Shown here: in pieces, positions 45,601-60,600 of the stretch
Layout: every line of letters begins with the position of its first letter
Position numbering within the stretch: position 1 is the first letter of the stretch
Source of the DNA: Voacanga thouarsii
Lineage: Eukaryota > Streptophyta > Magnoliopsida > Gentianales > Apocynaceae
Assembly (NCBI GenBank): GCA_026120185.1
Contig: JANUWF010001050.1
Span: 1 to 64,000 of the forward strand
Length of the DNA stretch: 64,000 nt
Reading direction: 5' to 3'
Program-made: the position numbers and the translations under genes
Notes under the pieces: generated by a model
What the model saw: only the letters and a program-made list of their open reading frames with translations
What the model was told of the DNA's origin: nothing
The model's database searches: none

Positions 45601-48600
45601 GGAGAGTGTAGTGGTTTTGCCTTTAATTTGTTTATTTCACAGAATTGAAAATTGAATTTGTTATTTTTATGGGATTTTTATATTGCTGCTTCTTTATGTT
45701 TTCTTGATTGAAAAGCTTTGGTTTTGTCTACTTTAGCTGGTTGATTAGAGAAAAAATTCTCTAGATACATCTGGTTGTGGTCTCTCATCTTGTGGCCTTG
45801 TATTTGTAGTTTGCTTGATGTGCAAATGCAATTAGATACAGAATAGAGTCTTGCCAACTGAAGCTTTTGCACAGCCCTTGAATTCCCTAAACCCTTGAAG
45901 TAGTGTTTGCCTAAAGACTAGTTGCCTAATCTTTCATAATTCATAGGCGCGCCGTTGACATTCATTAATAAAAATTGAGTTCGAAAGATGGTCTCCTGCC
46001 TTCCAAAGTCGTAGTAATTTAGTTGACAGCTCAGAGTCTTTGCTTGGTTTGCCGTTAAAGCTTGAGATATCAAGTTTCTAATTGCATTGATTAGTTGAGC
46101 ATTATTTATGTCATTTGGTTTTTTTTTCTTTTGGTTGTGTACTTGTCAAAAACTTACAAACTTTGGCTACTAAAGAAAATTCATTGGAGTAACACAGAGT
46201 TATTTCTTTGAATCAGATGCACTTTAGTCCGAAATCCAGGTGTGAAAATAAAAGGAAGATAAAAATAAAAAAGTCTTATTCTCCAACATTTAAATCTTAC
46301 AGCATAAGAGAATAATACTTCATAAAAGTCTTCAATATTCGGGTTCTTGAATGTCTTTTTTAGGACTTGTACCAGGAGGAATCTAAGTGCAAATAGGATC
46401 AATGATAGTGTAGATTTTCTTGCTACCAAACTGGCTATTTCCTTTTTGGGTGGTGGCCTAAGTGGACAGATGAATTACTGGTATGGATCACTTAGAAGGA
46501 AAAAATGTTAAAGAAATCTAATTATAATTTGGTGCTTTTTCCTTATTAGTAGGTAAAAAACTGTTTTGCACTTGGGTGCTTTTTTGTGATTAGTAGGTTT
46601 AATTTTTCTCAAGGAATACCGGATTACTTCTACTCATGCTGAAGCTACAGTCTTCTTCATTTGTATCTGCAATTTCATAGTGGATCCCTTTGTCCCCTAG
46701 CTTCCATAATCTGTGCTTTGAGGAGGAATATCACTGAACTAGATCTCTTCTTGCATTCAGTTTGAAGCATATTAAATGCGTCATTTGCTTTTATCTTTAT
46801 CAACTCTCAAATAGTTTGCTTCTTGATCATAACATTTCCAATCACATGTAATTGCTAAACCGCTGTACTACAGAGTAATTCAGGAAGCAAAGCCAGAGAG
46901 GATCTTGCTGCGGCCACACATGCTGTTGAGGTTTGTTGTCTAAACTTTCTTCATTGCTGGGGCTGGGTTTGGTTTTCATAAAGCATCACACACTTTCACT
47001 TGGTACAGCTAATGACCTCATTTTCTGGGCATTGGTTTCTTGAGGATGTAAATTTCTTTTCCTTATATCAGGAACTCATGTACAAAATTCGTGAAATTAA
47101 GACCAAGGCCGAGCAAAGTGAAACGATGGTTCAGGAAATATGTCGTGATATTAAGAAGCTAGATTTTGCAAAGAAACACATAACAACTACAATTACTGCT
47201 CTTCATCGGCTTACCATGCTGGGTTAGTTGTTTTTACCCTTGATACATTTTTCTGACTACGTTTTCCTGACATGTTATCTCCTTTTGGAATTATGCTTGT
47301 CAAAGTATTCCTGGTTGATAAGGAAAGAAATTAGTAGCATTATTCATTTTCCTTCTGTGCACATTGTGGATTGAGCAAAATGCACAAGCTTTTAATTGCA
47401 AAACAGCTGCTTTTATACAAATGCTTACTTTTTCTCGAGTATTCTGTTTTTTGAGGGTAATCGTATTTCGCAGCAGTTAACTAGATAAGTCTGCAATAAG
47501 ATTTTTTGTGTTGCTTCTGTTTAACTGTTCCTTTATTTTCCATTCTGTGCTAGTGCCATGGCCTTCAACACCTAATTATTGGAAAGAAAAGGTTGTGATG
47601 TTACATGGTGTATTAGAAGTCTTACATGATTAATGTATGCCTGTCTACTAGTCATCCTAAGCATTGGTTTTGAGGAGAAAGGGACTTTAGTTATAGTCTT
47701 GTGTGTGGAAGATGTGGCAGGGCAAATTGCTTTCCCTAACCTGACTAAGAAAATTATTGGCAAAATTCACATTGCTATCTAAACTTTGCAAAGAACTTGA
47801 TTTCACATCCAATATTATGAATCTCTCAAATTGACATCTCAACTTAACTGTGGTTCTCTTCCGTACTGTTACAGAAAAGCTTTGTAATTTTGTGTGTATT
47901 ATTGATGAAAAGATAAGAGTATAAATAGTTGTACAAAGATCCTAAATTAGGAAAGATTGCACTAGTTATTACTAAGATTAAGCCCCTAATATTCTGCCTG
48001 AGATTAGGATATCTACAGCTAGCTAATTACAGATTCCTAACATATTTACAAAATCATAACACTCCCCCTCAAGCTGGAGCATAGATGTTAATCATGCTCA
48101 GCTTGTTACAAAGATAATCAACTCGATTCCCATTTAGAGCTTTTGTAAAGATATCTCCTAACTGCTCTCCTGTCTTCACATACTCTGTGGAGATCAATCC
48201 TGGTTGTATCTTTTCTCGAACAAAGTGACAATCAATCTCTATGTGTTTAGTCCGTTTATGAAAAACAGGATTAGAAGCAATATGGAAGGTGGCCTGATTG
48301 TCACACCATAACTTTGCCGGCACATAAGGTTTAAGACCAACCTCAGTTAAAAGTTGACTTAAGTACATAATTTCACAAGAAGATTGTGCCATAGCTCTAT
48401 ATTCTGATTTTGCACTTGATCTTGAAACCACATTCTGCTTCTTACTCCTCCATGAGACCAGATTCCCACCAACAAAGACACAATATCTTGAAGTTGATCA
48501 TCTATCAATCTTAGATCCTGCCCAATCTGCATCTGAATAACACTCAATACGAGTATGTCCATGGTTCTTGTATACAATTCCACGTCCAGGTGCTCCTTTC

Positions 48601-51600
48601 TAGTAACATAGAATTTACTCTAAGGCTGCCCCAATGTTCAACTGTTGGAGAAGACATAAATTGACTCACAACACTGACGAGTATGCAATATCTGCACGTA
48701 TTACTGTGAGATAATTCAATTTCCCAACCAATCTTCTATATCTCTCAAGATCTTCAAACAACTCTCCTTCCTTAGAAAGCTATAAATTTGGAGCCATCGG
48801 AGTAGTGCTTGGTTTGGCTCCCATCTTCCCTGTTTCAACTAGTAAATCAAGCACATACTTTCTTTGAGACAAGAAGATACCTCGCTTACTTCCCACAACT
48901 TCAACTCCCAAAAAATATTTTAATGCCCCTAAATCTTTTGTCTGAAACTGAGTGTGTAGAAATGATTTAAGAGATGAGATCCTTGAAGTGTCACTTCTAG
49001 TAATGACAATATCATCTACATACACTACTAACAAAATGATGCCACTATCATATTGTCGATGGAAGACAGAATGATCAGACTTACTTTTCCTCAACCCAAA
49101 AGCTTCAATTGCTTGACTAAATTTACCAAACCAAGCTCGAGGACTCTGTTTCAAGCCATAAAGAGATTTCTGAAGATGACAAACTTTCCCATGCTCCCCT
49201 TGAGCAACAAATCTAGGAGGTTGCTCCATATATACCTCTTCCTTAAGATCTCCATGCAAAAAAGCATTCTTGGTATCCAACTGGTGTAGGGGCCAGTTCT
49301 GGACAGCAGCCATAGAGATAAATAACCTGACAGATGATAATTTAGCAACAGGAGAGAAGGTGTTAGAATAATCTACTCCATATGTTTGAGCATAGCCCTT
49401 GGCAACAATGCGAGTTTTCAAACGAGCGATTGATCTATCAGGGTTCACCTTCACTGCAAAAACCCATTTACACCCAATAGCTGTCTTTCCTGGAGTTTTA
49501 CCAAGTTCCAAGTGCCATTGTCATCTAAAGCATTCATTTCCTCTATCATAGTAGCACGCCAACCAAGATGAGATAAGGCTTCATGAACACCCTTAGGAAG
49601 GAAAATAGAGTCAAGAGATGCAATGAAGGAACAAGAAGATGAAGACAAATGATCATAACAAACAACAAAAGAAAGATGAGATAAGGCTTCATGAACACCC
49701 TTAGGAAGGGAAATAGAGTCCAGAGATGCAATGAAGGAACAAGAAGATGAAGACAAATAATCATAACAAACAACAAAAGAAACAGGATAAGTACATTGAC
49801 GTTTACCTTTGCGAAAAGCAATAGGAAGGTCATCATTGCAAACTAGATCTGATGACGAGGGAGCCGGTATAGGACATGTTTGAGGAGGAGCTTCCCGACA
49901 AGAATAGACATGAACAATGGGAGGCTTGGCTGGAGTAGGAATAGAAGATGTGATAATGTAGATCATCAAATCATCATCCTCCCCCTGGCTAGTAGAAGTA
50001 GGGGTTGGATAAAAAGAGAATATTCTAAAAAAGACACATCAATGGAGACAAGATACCTACCAAGACTAGGACAATAACATTGATAACCCTTCTGGTGACG
50101 TGAATAGCTAAGGAATATGCATTTTAAAGATTTGGGGTCTAATTTAGTGACATGGGGACGAACATCTAGAACAAAGCAAGTAAACCAAATATCTTAGGTT
50201 CAAGTGGAAATAATGGCTTAGTAGGGAAAAGCGTAGTGTAAGGGGTTTCCCCACAAAGAATAGATGAAGGCATGCAGTTGCTCAAGAAGCAGGCTGTAGA
50301 CACAGCATCAGCCCAAAAGATTTTAGGAACATGCATTTGGAATAGAAGAGCTCTTGCTGTTTGAAGGAGATGTCTATTTTTCCTTTCTGCAATACCACTT
50401 TGGTGTATCAACGCATGATGTTTGGTGGATAATACCATTGTTGGCCATGTAAGTTTGGAAAGTTGCAGGCAAATATTCCTTGGCATTGTCACTACGTAAA
50501 GTGAGTCTTAATTTCAGCACAAAAGTTAGAGAAATGAGAAAACAATTTAGAACGACTTTTCATTAAGTATAACCATGTCATACGAGAATAGTCATCAACA
50601 AAGGTAACAAAGTACCTGAACCCAGCCTGAGACACAACAGGACATGGCCCCTATACATCTGAATGAGCTAATTCAAAAGGAGAACTAACTCTTTTATTAA
50701 TTCTAGGACTCTAACTTTTATGATGGTGTTTAGCCAACTGATAAGATTCACAATCCAAAGAAGACAAATTTTGATGCTGAGGACACAACTTCTTGAGTAG
50801 AGGAAGGGAAGGATGATCCAGTTGACAATGTACCTCAAAGGGGGTTGAGACTCTAGAACAAGCAATGGATTTTGGGTTTTGAGTGTCAAGGATGTAGAGT
50901 CCTCTAGATTCATGTCCTTTACCAATAATCCTCTTCATCAAAAGATCCTGAAATAAGCAATAACCAAGAAAGAATGAGACACTACAATTAAGATCACAAG
51001 TAAGTTGGCTTACAAAGATCAGATTAAATGACAATCGAGTCAAACATAAGACTGTTGACAAAGATATAGATGGGGTTGGACTAATGGTTCCAGATCCTAA
51101 CACAGAAGAGGTTGATCCATCTGCGAGAGTAACTTTGGAGAGGGAGATTTGTAGTTGAAAAGTAGAAAAGAGGGTGGAATTACCTGTCATGTGATCTATA
51201 GCACCAGAATCAATGACCCATTTAGATGTGGAAGAAATGAGACAGGTATTTGATTTACCTGATTCAGCAATAGGTGTGATAGGGGTAGAAGACTGTGCCA
51301 ACTCTTGGTACTTAGAAAGTTTAGCAAACCCATCTGTAGAAACCAGAATAGGCTTTTCAGATGTATCGGTGGCTGCAATGTGGGCTGACTGGATTGAATG
51401 ATTTTTATGATTTCGATTTTGCGGTTTTCTACAATCACGCTTCGTATGTCCTGGCTTGTGACAGTAGTGACACACACTCCCTCCTAAATCTTGTCCTATG
51501 TTATCAAAACTGCTAGAACTCCCTCCTTTGTTATTCTGACTAACCAAAGCTCCACTGAACTGAACGGATGGAGTGCTTTCTGTGCGAAGAATTCTGCTAA

Positions 51601-54600
51601 AAGTATCCTGCAATGAAGTAACTTCTGAACTGGAAAGAATTTGAGATTTTGCTGATTCAAATTCTGGAGGAAGACCAGCTAAGAAGCTCATAACAGCCAT
51701 CTTTTCTCGTTGAGCCTGTTGAACTTTGATATTTGGACTAAAAGGCAATAACATATTAAGTTCTTCATAAGTCCTCTTAAAATCCATGAAATAAGCCATA
51801 AGAGTCTTATCTTGTTTTTCTGCACAATAAGAAACGTTACACACCTCATAGATTTGAGAGATATTGCCTTTACTAGAACATAAGAAGTGCAGATACTCCA
51901 TTGATTCTTTAACAAATTCACAATGATTAATCAAACTCATTACCTCACTTTCAATAGAGTTCCTTATTTGCAAGAATAATCGAGCATCGTCTTTTAACCA
52001 TGACTACTTGGATTTTTCTTCTCTAGGAGGATCATTGGTCAAGTGGTCCCACTTCTCAATACTTTGCAAATACAATTGAACTGTCTTACTCCATTCAAAA
52101 TAGTTAGTCCCATTTAACTTGTGTTCCATGATTTTAGACATTACTGGAATAACATCTGAAACAATTAAAGACTTATCTGCCATTATAATGCTAGAGAAAT
52201 AAAATTACAGATTCAGGAAATACCAGGAAACCACCAACCAACGTGCCTAGAATCTGTCCGGATTCTAGTGGAATGGATGGAGGCGCTTCTGACTGTGCTA
52301 GGGGTGAGAACAAATGGTTACTAGAACAACGTGACCCAGAGATAGAACCAATTCTGCCTGGGCAGAACAAACTGACAAAAGAGAGTAGCAAGAGAACACC
52401 TAATGCTTTGATACCATGTTACAGAAAAGCTCTGTAATTTTGTGTGTATTATTGATGAAAAGATAGAGTATAAATAGTTGTACAAAGATCCTAAACTAGG
52501 AAAGATTGCACTAGTTATTCCTAAGATTAAGCCCCTAATATTCTGCGTGGGATTAGGATATCTACAGCTAGCTAATTACAGATTCCTAACATATTTACAG
52601 AATCATAACACGTACCAAAGTATCTGACTGTCTGATCCTCTAGAACTTAGATGGATATTGCTTCTAGTCCTAAACGTGAGCAACTAAATAAAAAATGTCT
52701 ATAATATAATTTTCAAAGGGCTGCCAAATAGCCTTTCTCCGACTGAACACTTGGGCAGAACATACTTGGAAGAAACACAGACCCCATAAAAGAAGGCAAG
52801 GAAAGCAAACTTTAAGCCCAATTGAGTGATGAGAAACTGAAACTACCATTCAAAAGCTTATAAATCCTGATCTTAATAGCTAAGCACTACATGTTCCTGG
52901 TTCTTGGTCTCTAATGTGAAATTTGATAGAATCACATCAAATGGGTTCTTCTACTTTCCAAAACATCTCGAAAACCAATCTCAGTCAGCCATAGAGTTCT
53001 CCAGTTCCTCAAGAAGCAGAACTTGTATGAGTCACCACAATTGCAAACATAAATCTCCTGTCTTGGCCAGTCTCCTTAACTGTGCAAACAGAGACTCAAA
53101 TTCCTTTCTTAGGTTAATTGGAAACAAAGGCATTTCAGGTAATCTAAGAGTAGTTATGCTTCAAGCTCCATAATGTTAACCCTAATTTAGAAGTGTTTTT
53201 CCTTTTTTTGTTTTTTTTTCCTTTTTTTTTTTGTTCTTTAAGAGTCAGTCATCCCATGTGCTTCTTATCTGCTTATTTCTGGATGTTTAGCTATGAAGTT
53301 GCCCCTTCTTTTGGTTATGTGAGGGGCATATGTTTTAAATTAGAAAGCAGATAAATGGTTGTGAGGGGTCGAATAACATTTACAATGTAGACATGCAATT
53401 CGATGTACTCATCACATTGGATGCCAAATTGAGTTTTTTGCAATGATTGGTTGGCAAAGTGAATTTTTATATAATTATATGGAAGCTTTTGCTCAGAAGG
53501 TTGCTTGTTGAGTTTTTTGCAATGATTGGTTGGCAGAGTGAATTTTTCTATAGTTATATGTAAGCTTTTGCTCAGAAGATTGCTTTCTGGTCTCTAGCCT
53601 TTCCTTGAAAAGCTATTATTACTGTCTTCAAAGTGCTTGTACATCTTAGTAACTGCTCTACCTCCATCAAGTACTGTCTTTGGGGAGTGAATTGCTGCTT
53701 TGTAGAACACTCAAATGCTCTCTTTAAGCTTTGCCATTGTTGAATGTCATACTATTGACTTCTGTTCCTCTTTTCTTTTTTTTTTTTTACTAAATATGTA
53801 ATTTCTTCTAGTCTATTGTTGCGGCCCCCCCTGCTGTTTGACATATGTTGATCCTCTTGTTTTTAGTGAAACAGTTTAATTAGATATCATGTCATAGTTA
53901 TAAGGGCTTTTACATGGGCAAGGCACAAGTGCAAGAATAATATCCTCAATGCTCGTGATGTGGTCTTACTTCCTGTCTTGTGGAGTCTGCAGTTTATGCC
54001 ATTCCAGAATCTCCAAAGCTTTCTCCCTGCATTTATTTAGTTTTACACCTAAATTGGTGAAAAAGTCAAGTTAAATGAGTTAAACATGATTTGGAGATCA
54101 GAACAGGGTTTTGAAATGTTCTAGCTGATGATTTCAAGAGTCGATCTCTATGTTTTGTGTTCATAAATATCCTGTATTAAATGAAGGTCTTTATTGTATG
54201 GAAAAGTTTATTCATGGCTATATTTTGAGGACACGTTATTGTGAGATATTAAATTGTGTAGCACGTTAATTTTCTGGATTCAGATGCTCAATATATGATT
54301 TCATGAATGTTTTCGATGTGACAGTTTCCGCTGTCGAGCAACTTCAATTAATGGCTTCAAAACGCCAATACAAGGAAGCAGCTGCACAAGTAGAGGTATT
54401 TTACTCTCTTTCCCCATTTTTATAATTGTAAAATCTCTCTGAGGATGATGATGTGCAAATTCTCTGGGATCGGGTAAACATTTTTTTTTCTTATTCTTCT
54501 TTTAGGTGTCTGCTGTTGTTTCTTTTAGAATTTTTAAAGCTGTGACGAAAAATATTCACTGAGAAAGTTCTTCAAAAATTGCAAGATTGTTTCATTGATG

Positions 54601-57600
54601 TATTTTTTTCAATTAGTTGTCTTTAGAGGGAAAACTTTTGAAGAACAAGAAATATCGAAAATTATATAATATAGCAATTGTAGCACTGAAAGGATAAAAA
54701 ATCACTGCAACATAGTGATGCAAATAACTGGCATTTTGACAAAAAATGTTCAAACCGGAACTATTAAGCTGGATGAGGGAGTAAATATGCTTTGTTAAGG
54801 GGTAAATGGTAAAACCCTTGTCCCTGAATTTAGATGTACTTAACAGAGGAACTGCATTGAAATTTCTCTATGCAATAAGCTTGGTATGAACTTAAAGAGT
54901 CCTGATAAGGGTGCTGAATATTTCATCAACTCTCTCCTATGACTTAATGTTGCTTGTGCTGCTTTAAATAATAAAATTCAAGATATTTTTATCTTACAAG
55001 AATTCAACTAGAACTTATGCAGGTCTGTACAATATGCTCCCATTATGATTCTGAATTTCATTGAGCTAAGATAATGGTTAAATAGGATGCCTTTTTACGC
55101 ACGTTCTTTAGAATTGTTTTTAATCTTTTTAGATGGTCAAACGGTATCATGCAATTCGTTGTTTTCCTCTGAGCTCATGGAATACTTGATAATATAGGCA
55201 GGTGAATACTGTTTTTGTATATATGCATGTTGTATTGCTGTCGTTATTTTTTTCTTTTCCCAGATCCACACACACCCCAAGCTGTTTCAGTTGTACTTTT
55301 ACCTGAAGATGTTACCACTATGAACTGTTGTATTGAGTGATATCGGTGCATATTGCAGTATGTTTTTATGTTTTTTAATTTTGTTAAGACTGAAAAGGTG
55401 CAAAATCCGGTTTTGGGGGGGGGTGGTGGGGTTGGAATCTCCTGAAAGTATTATGCATCTCTTTGGCAGAGATAACATTTGATATGCTCTGTTAAGACCT
55501 ACCTAATCTAAGCCGCTTCCCATCTGCATCTTGCTTAATTCTTGCTCCTTGGATATCAATTCACTGTTTCTTACTGTGATTTGTAATGTATATCAGGCTG
55601 TAAACCAGTTATGTAGCCATTTTGAAGCTTATAGAGATATCCCAAAGATCACAGAGCTGAGGGAGAAGTTTAAAAGCATCAAACAGATCCTCAAGTCTCA
55701 TGTATTCTCTGACTTTTCCAGGTTCGCCAGCAGTAAAGTTTGAGGAGTGTTGTTTTTGTTATGCTGTTTACGTGTTAGTACTTTTGGGATGCTAGCTTCT
55801 TAATTGTTGATTGTGAATGGACTTTTTAGTGGCTTTCAGTTTTTGGTTCTAGATTCTGTAGACTATGGTAGGATATTGGTTGCTGCAGTACCAATATACT
55901 TGGCACTTGGAAGGTTGTTTCTTTGACTGTGGTAGATTTTACGGAAATTAAGTTTTGTGTTTTGACGCGAGTAAACGAGGCATGTTATGTGGAATGTGTG
56001 TGCTTCTTGGATGCAGCTCTTTTGCTTGTATATAAAGAATGGATTTTTGTAACTTTAAAAACCCATCTTTGCCTGTGAACTTACCTTGAATTTTCAGAGG
56101 AAGTGGAAAGCATCTCATATGCAACTATTTAGTTAAGTGCTTGAGAGCTTGGTTCATTCTTAAGTATTTTCTTCTTGTTCGTCTCAGGTTGTGTCTAAAG
56201 AGCTTGATATCCTTGTCCATCTTTGAGATCTTTGCTTTGAGAATTGTTTATGGTATGCAGTCGGGTTGTTTTTCATTTTGTGCTTCTGGATATACTTCTT
56301 AAACCCTAGCTATTTTATTTCTATTTTCTCTTTTTTTTCCTCCCCCTTCTAAAGTTTGGCTTTATATTCCTTGCTGCCCTTGTTTGCTATTCTATGATTT
56401 CTCTTCCTCCCTCTCACTGTCACTCTGTAGCTTGCTCTTTGATATCTATTTTCCTTTTTCAGCTTAGGTACAGGGAAAGAGACAGAAGAAAGCAATTTGC
56501 TGCAACAGTTGTCAGATGCTTGCTTAGTTGTTGATGCTTTGGAACCATCAGTGCGGGAGGAGTTGGTAAAGAATTTTTGCAACAGGGAGCTTACTTCATA
56601 TCAACAGATATTTGAAGGAGCTGGTTAGTCCAAATTCATCAGTTCTAATAGCTAAGAACAGTTTTGAGCAATAAATGCTATTTTCTGTGATGTCCTTGAT
56701 CTTGAAAGTCTCTTGCATTTTAATTCTCTCTCAGAACTGGCAAAGTTGGATAAGACAGAAAGGAGATATGCTTGGATAAAGCGGCGATTGAGAACAAATG
56801 AAGAAATCTGGAAAATTTTTCCTCCTTCATGGCATGTTGCTTATTTGCTTTGCATCCAGTTCTGCAAGTTGACAAGGTTAGTTACCTGCTCATTTAGTTT
56901 TTTATTATTTTTTTTTCTCTCACAATTCGGTTTTTCTTGTATTTTAATTTCTTGTTTCAATAAGCTTGGTCCACAATGCCAGGGATTGATTTCAAGGCCT
57001 CTTGCTTTATGACAGGCTGGCTATGTGCTTCAAACCATTCCTGCATGTTAGCATTTTTCATAGACTTAATAGTATACTAAAACTTAATAGAAAAGAGTAT
57101 AGGGGGTCATTGGAACTTATCGAGATAGTCTCTCCCACTTTTTGTATCATGGTCAACATTGCATATACGTTAAGAAGAGTTATGCTTGACCAGAACAAAT
57201 CAACTCAGACCATCAGTGTTTCCAACTAAGCTCTTGAATACAAATTTTCTGTGAAATTGTTGGCTATTTATCACTTAAAGTTCTTTTAATTCAAATTGCA
57301 TGAGAGGGATAGAATGGTTAAGTCATTCTTTGTTCTTCTTGCCTTGAATCAGGACACATATTTTGGAACAGACATAAAATGAAAAGAATTACAAGTGAGA
57401 TGGAATGGAGGGATTAGGACCTTTCCTATGCTTGCTTCATATTGGGGAATGTCAAATGATTCTATATTTAGACAATTTCTTATGCAAAATAAATATTTTC
57501 TTGGTGCAATCATATCAACTCTGATGAGTTGCCCATCTATCACTCCAGAGTGAAAGGGGTGATCTCACAGTTCTGTGAGCAACTAAACTTGAAGAAACCT

Positions 57601-60600
57601 GATTTTGTTTCCAATTTATGTTTCTTGCTACTGCTAACATGTCTCAACCACTAGAAGAACTGCTTTGATTACCATGATATCGTAAATAAGTAATGGCATT
57701 AGAGTTTTATATTCAAAGAGTATTATGCCTGTTAATCCCAGGATTTTTTTTTTTTTTGACGTTCGAAGTGGCCGTTTTCATTTTCATTGTTACTATGGAC
57801 AACTCCATATAAATTATTAATCTTGGGATCTTCTTTTTTGTGCTTTCTTTAGGACACAACTTGTGGATATCCTTGATAATCTGAAAGAAAAACCTGATGT
57901 AGGAACTTTATTGATGGTAAGTTGCTTCCAAATCTTTTTCTGGCTTGTGCATTCAAAAGGTTATGGACCATTGCCATCATAATTTTATCTTTTCTGCATT
58001 TTCAATAACAGGGCAGACTTTATGCATGATGTTTCTGTATTTCATTTGTCTTATGGGGACACTTTCTCGTGTTACAAAGTTTTCTGCTGCACTTCTATAC
58101 ATGGCTGCAAAGCATTGTATTACTTGGTCTAGCGATATTTACTTTCTTGTTTTTGCCTGTAGGCATTGCAACGCACACTGGAATTTGAGGAAGAATTGGC
58201 AGAGAAATTTGGTGGTGGTGGCCAGAGCAGAGAAACAGGGACAGACATTGAGGAAACAGAGAGGGGGGATAATAATGGTCAAACTGTTTTAGATATTAGG
58301 AAAAAATATGAGAAGAAACTTGGGAAGGGAAGTGGAAATGAGGTACTGATTTGACATTTTAATAAATCATGCCACAGATGGCTATCCGTTATTGACCATC
58401 ATTTTCTAATTTTGTTTTCATGTCATTAGGAGCAGGATGGACGCAAAGATTTATCTGCTCCTGGAGCAGGGGTAGGGTATACGACCTTTGTAATGCTTGC
58501 TATTCATCATTGTGATTCATGCCATCAGTTTGGATCTCTCTAAGAGCTCATAGTTGTTTTTATCCATTTGCATGGCAGTTTAACTTTCGTGGGATCATTT
58601 CATCTTGCTTTGAACCTCACTTAACAGTATATGTGGAACTGGAAGAGAAGACTCTTATGGAAAGTCTGGAGAAACTTGTGCAGGTAATTTAGGTTATACT
58701 CTATTTCCTTTACCAATAGGTTGTATAGTTCTCTGATTTGCATTTACTCATATTACAGGAAGAAACATGGGATATTGAGGAAGGAAGTCAAACAAATATT
58801 TTAGCTAGTAGCATGCAGGTGAAACACCAAGACCAAATTAATTGGTGCATATATAATTTGATTTTCCTGTACCTAACGGCATATGTATGAACTGTAGATT
58901 TGTTTCCTACTTTCTTGGTTTCTATGTATTTGGTTTTGCATTCATGTGATTATGAAATTTGCATTGCTGCTGGTCGACCTGACATCAGAATCTATTTTTG
59001 TGGGGGCAATGGTGAATGCTTAATCATTTTTGGCTATTACATTAATGGAATTATGGACTTGGGGTTGACTATCTTTGACGGATTCTGACAGCATTGTTCT
59101 TTTCCTGCTGGTAGAATACATGTCTACCACAAGAGTTACCACCAATACCTAACATGATTCTAGAGTTCATCCAAATAAAAACTTGTGGGGATTTGGCAAC
59201 AAAAAGGGTGGAAAAACTGTATGGCAATGTGTTTGGTTTGCAATTTTTCAGGTAATATAGATAGCAAGGAATAACAAGACTTTACTGTGCTCATGTAGTT
59301 CCTAGTTTACTTGCTTGAGGATTCCTCATCCTTTTTCTTGTGTTTCTTCTGTTCAGTTATAAAATTTCTTCTTTTCAAACAAAGTTACCACTGATGCAAT
59401 TATGTTTCACAGAAAGAAATTCACCTTCATTTTTTTTGCTGCAGTGTTGTGCAACCTGCTACTGATTTGCAATGCAGTATGTCTGCATGTATATATTTTT
59501 GAAAAATAATCATGGATTGTTCTTGACTGACCCATATGAATAGCTCCCAATGACCAGACCATCTGGAATTGGTCTTCAAATATGTCAAAATAATGTTTGG
59601 GCCCTGTGTGGTTTTTTCTTTAACTAATGGATCTCTGACTTCCATCTATAGAGAAATTATGCAACCTGTCGAGTTAGTTCGACCTTATAAAATATGATTT
59701 ATCTCTACTATGAGGAGAATTAGTTTAAGTACATTATGTTTACCATCTATTTATTAATATCTTTATAAAACTATTGTGATTGTTGATGATGTTTTCTTTT
59801 CTGGTTTAGGTCTTTTTGATCATCAGGAGGAGTTTAAAGCGATGCAGTGCTTTGACAAAACACCAGACATTATTCAATCTATTCAAGGTACAACTGTTAA
59901 TTACTGTCTGAGCATTTATTGGATATGTAATATGCTGAAGCTTTGTTTAATTTGAAGAAGAGGAACCATCTCTATTGGTACAAGTTAATTTACTCACGTG
60001 GAGTATGCAAAGCTGGATGATGCTTCTGGTCCCTTTTTTTTAAAAAAAAATGTTAAATTAATTTCTATTTTTAACTTCAAATTTTTTATTTAAAAAGAAA
60101 TGAATCCGTTGCATCCACGGCTGTTTAAAAGTAGATGCTAGCTTCCAATATGTATAATGAATGTTTCTAGTCAATTGTCCCCACTAAACTCATTTGTGCA
60201 TAACAACAGATAAGTGGGAAGAGACTGTTTCATGCATTGCCACTGAAACAATTTGATGGATGGATGGCGTGCGTAATAAAGCTTTCCATTCCTTGAAACT
60301 TGTTACGACCATTAAATATAAAGTTTAACAATCCATGGCATTAATTGCTCTTTTTGGATGAGCATGGCCAAAACAAAATACACCCTTTCACAGAATTGAG
60401 ATGGATCCAACGCACCCACTCACCCAGCAACCAGAAATCACAACTTGCAGGTATTTTGATATCACAGTTTCTGTGAGAAAAATCCCAACATATTGTGCAT
60501 ATGCCTTGCTCAGACCAACCCGTCCTTCTGCTGTAATCTACACACACCCCTAAAATATCAAAGAAAAGAGGAATAACTATCTAGAGACAGTTGGGTTTGT

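Larger units (their letters stand above)
47867..52610 (-). mobile_element. complete Ty1/copia retrotransposon, antisense in VPS53 intron 4 (element 3)
   Basis: 4,744 bp with two LTRs of 194-195 bp, target duplication CGTAC (47862-47866 and 52611-52615), a tRNA-Met primer site and a polypurine tract. Short LTRs and the RE1-type pol place it in a different lineage from elements 1 and 2. The LTRs differ by six substitutions and one 1-base indel over about 194 bases (about 3%), so it is fairly young. The coding region is broken by stops and frameshifts. It accounts for two thirds of the 7.1-kb intron 4. Confidence 0.95.
47223..54324 (+). other. VPS53 intron 4, 7.1 kb
   Basis: The GT donor at 47223 and the AG acceptor at 54323-54324 bound an intron enlarged by copia element 3. 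Outside the element I see only non-coding DNA, a tandem duplication (53430-53586) and homopolymer runs near 53210-53235. The open frame at 52904-53173 has no domain. Confidence 0.85.

Noticed and set aside
45361..45648. 95-codon frame containing VPS53 exon 2
   Set aside because: Only the first part is exon; the remainder is intron read-through past the GT donor at 45427.
52904..53173. 89-codon + strand frame in VPS53 intron 4
   Set aside because: No domain, within an intron, and composition like the surrounding non-coding DNA.
57945..58292. 115-codon + strand frame in VPS53
   Set aside because: It reads exon 10 in a wrong frame after intronic sequence; the correct frame gives the conserved [17 protein letters not shown].
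60341..60547. Minus-strand 68-codon frame with several Cys and Trp
   Set aside because: I considered a zinc-binding protein, but the Cys spacing fits no family and it lies in VPS53 intron 14.
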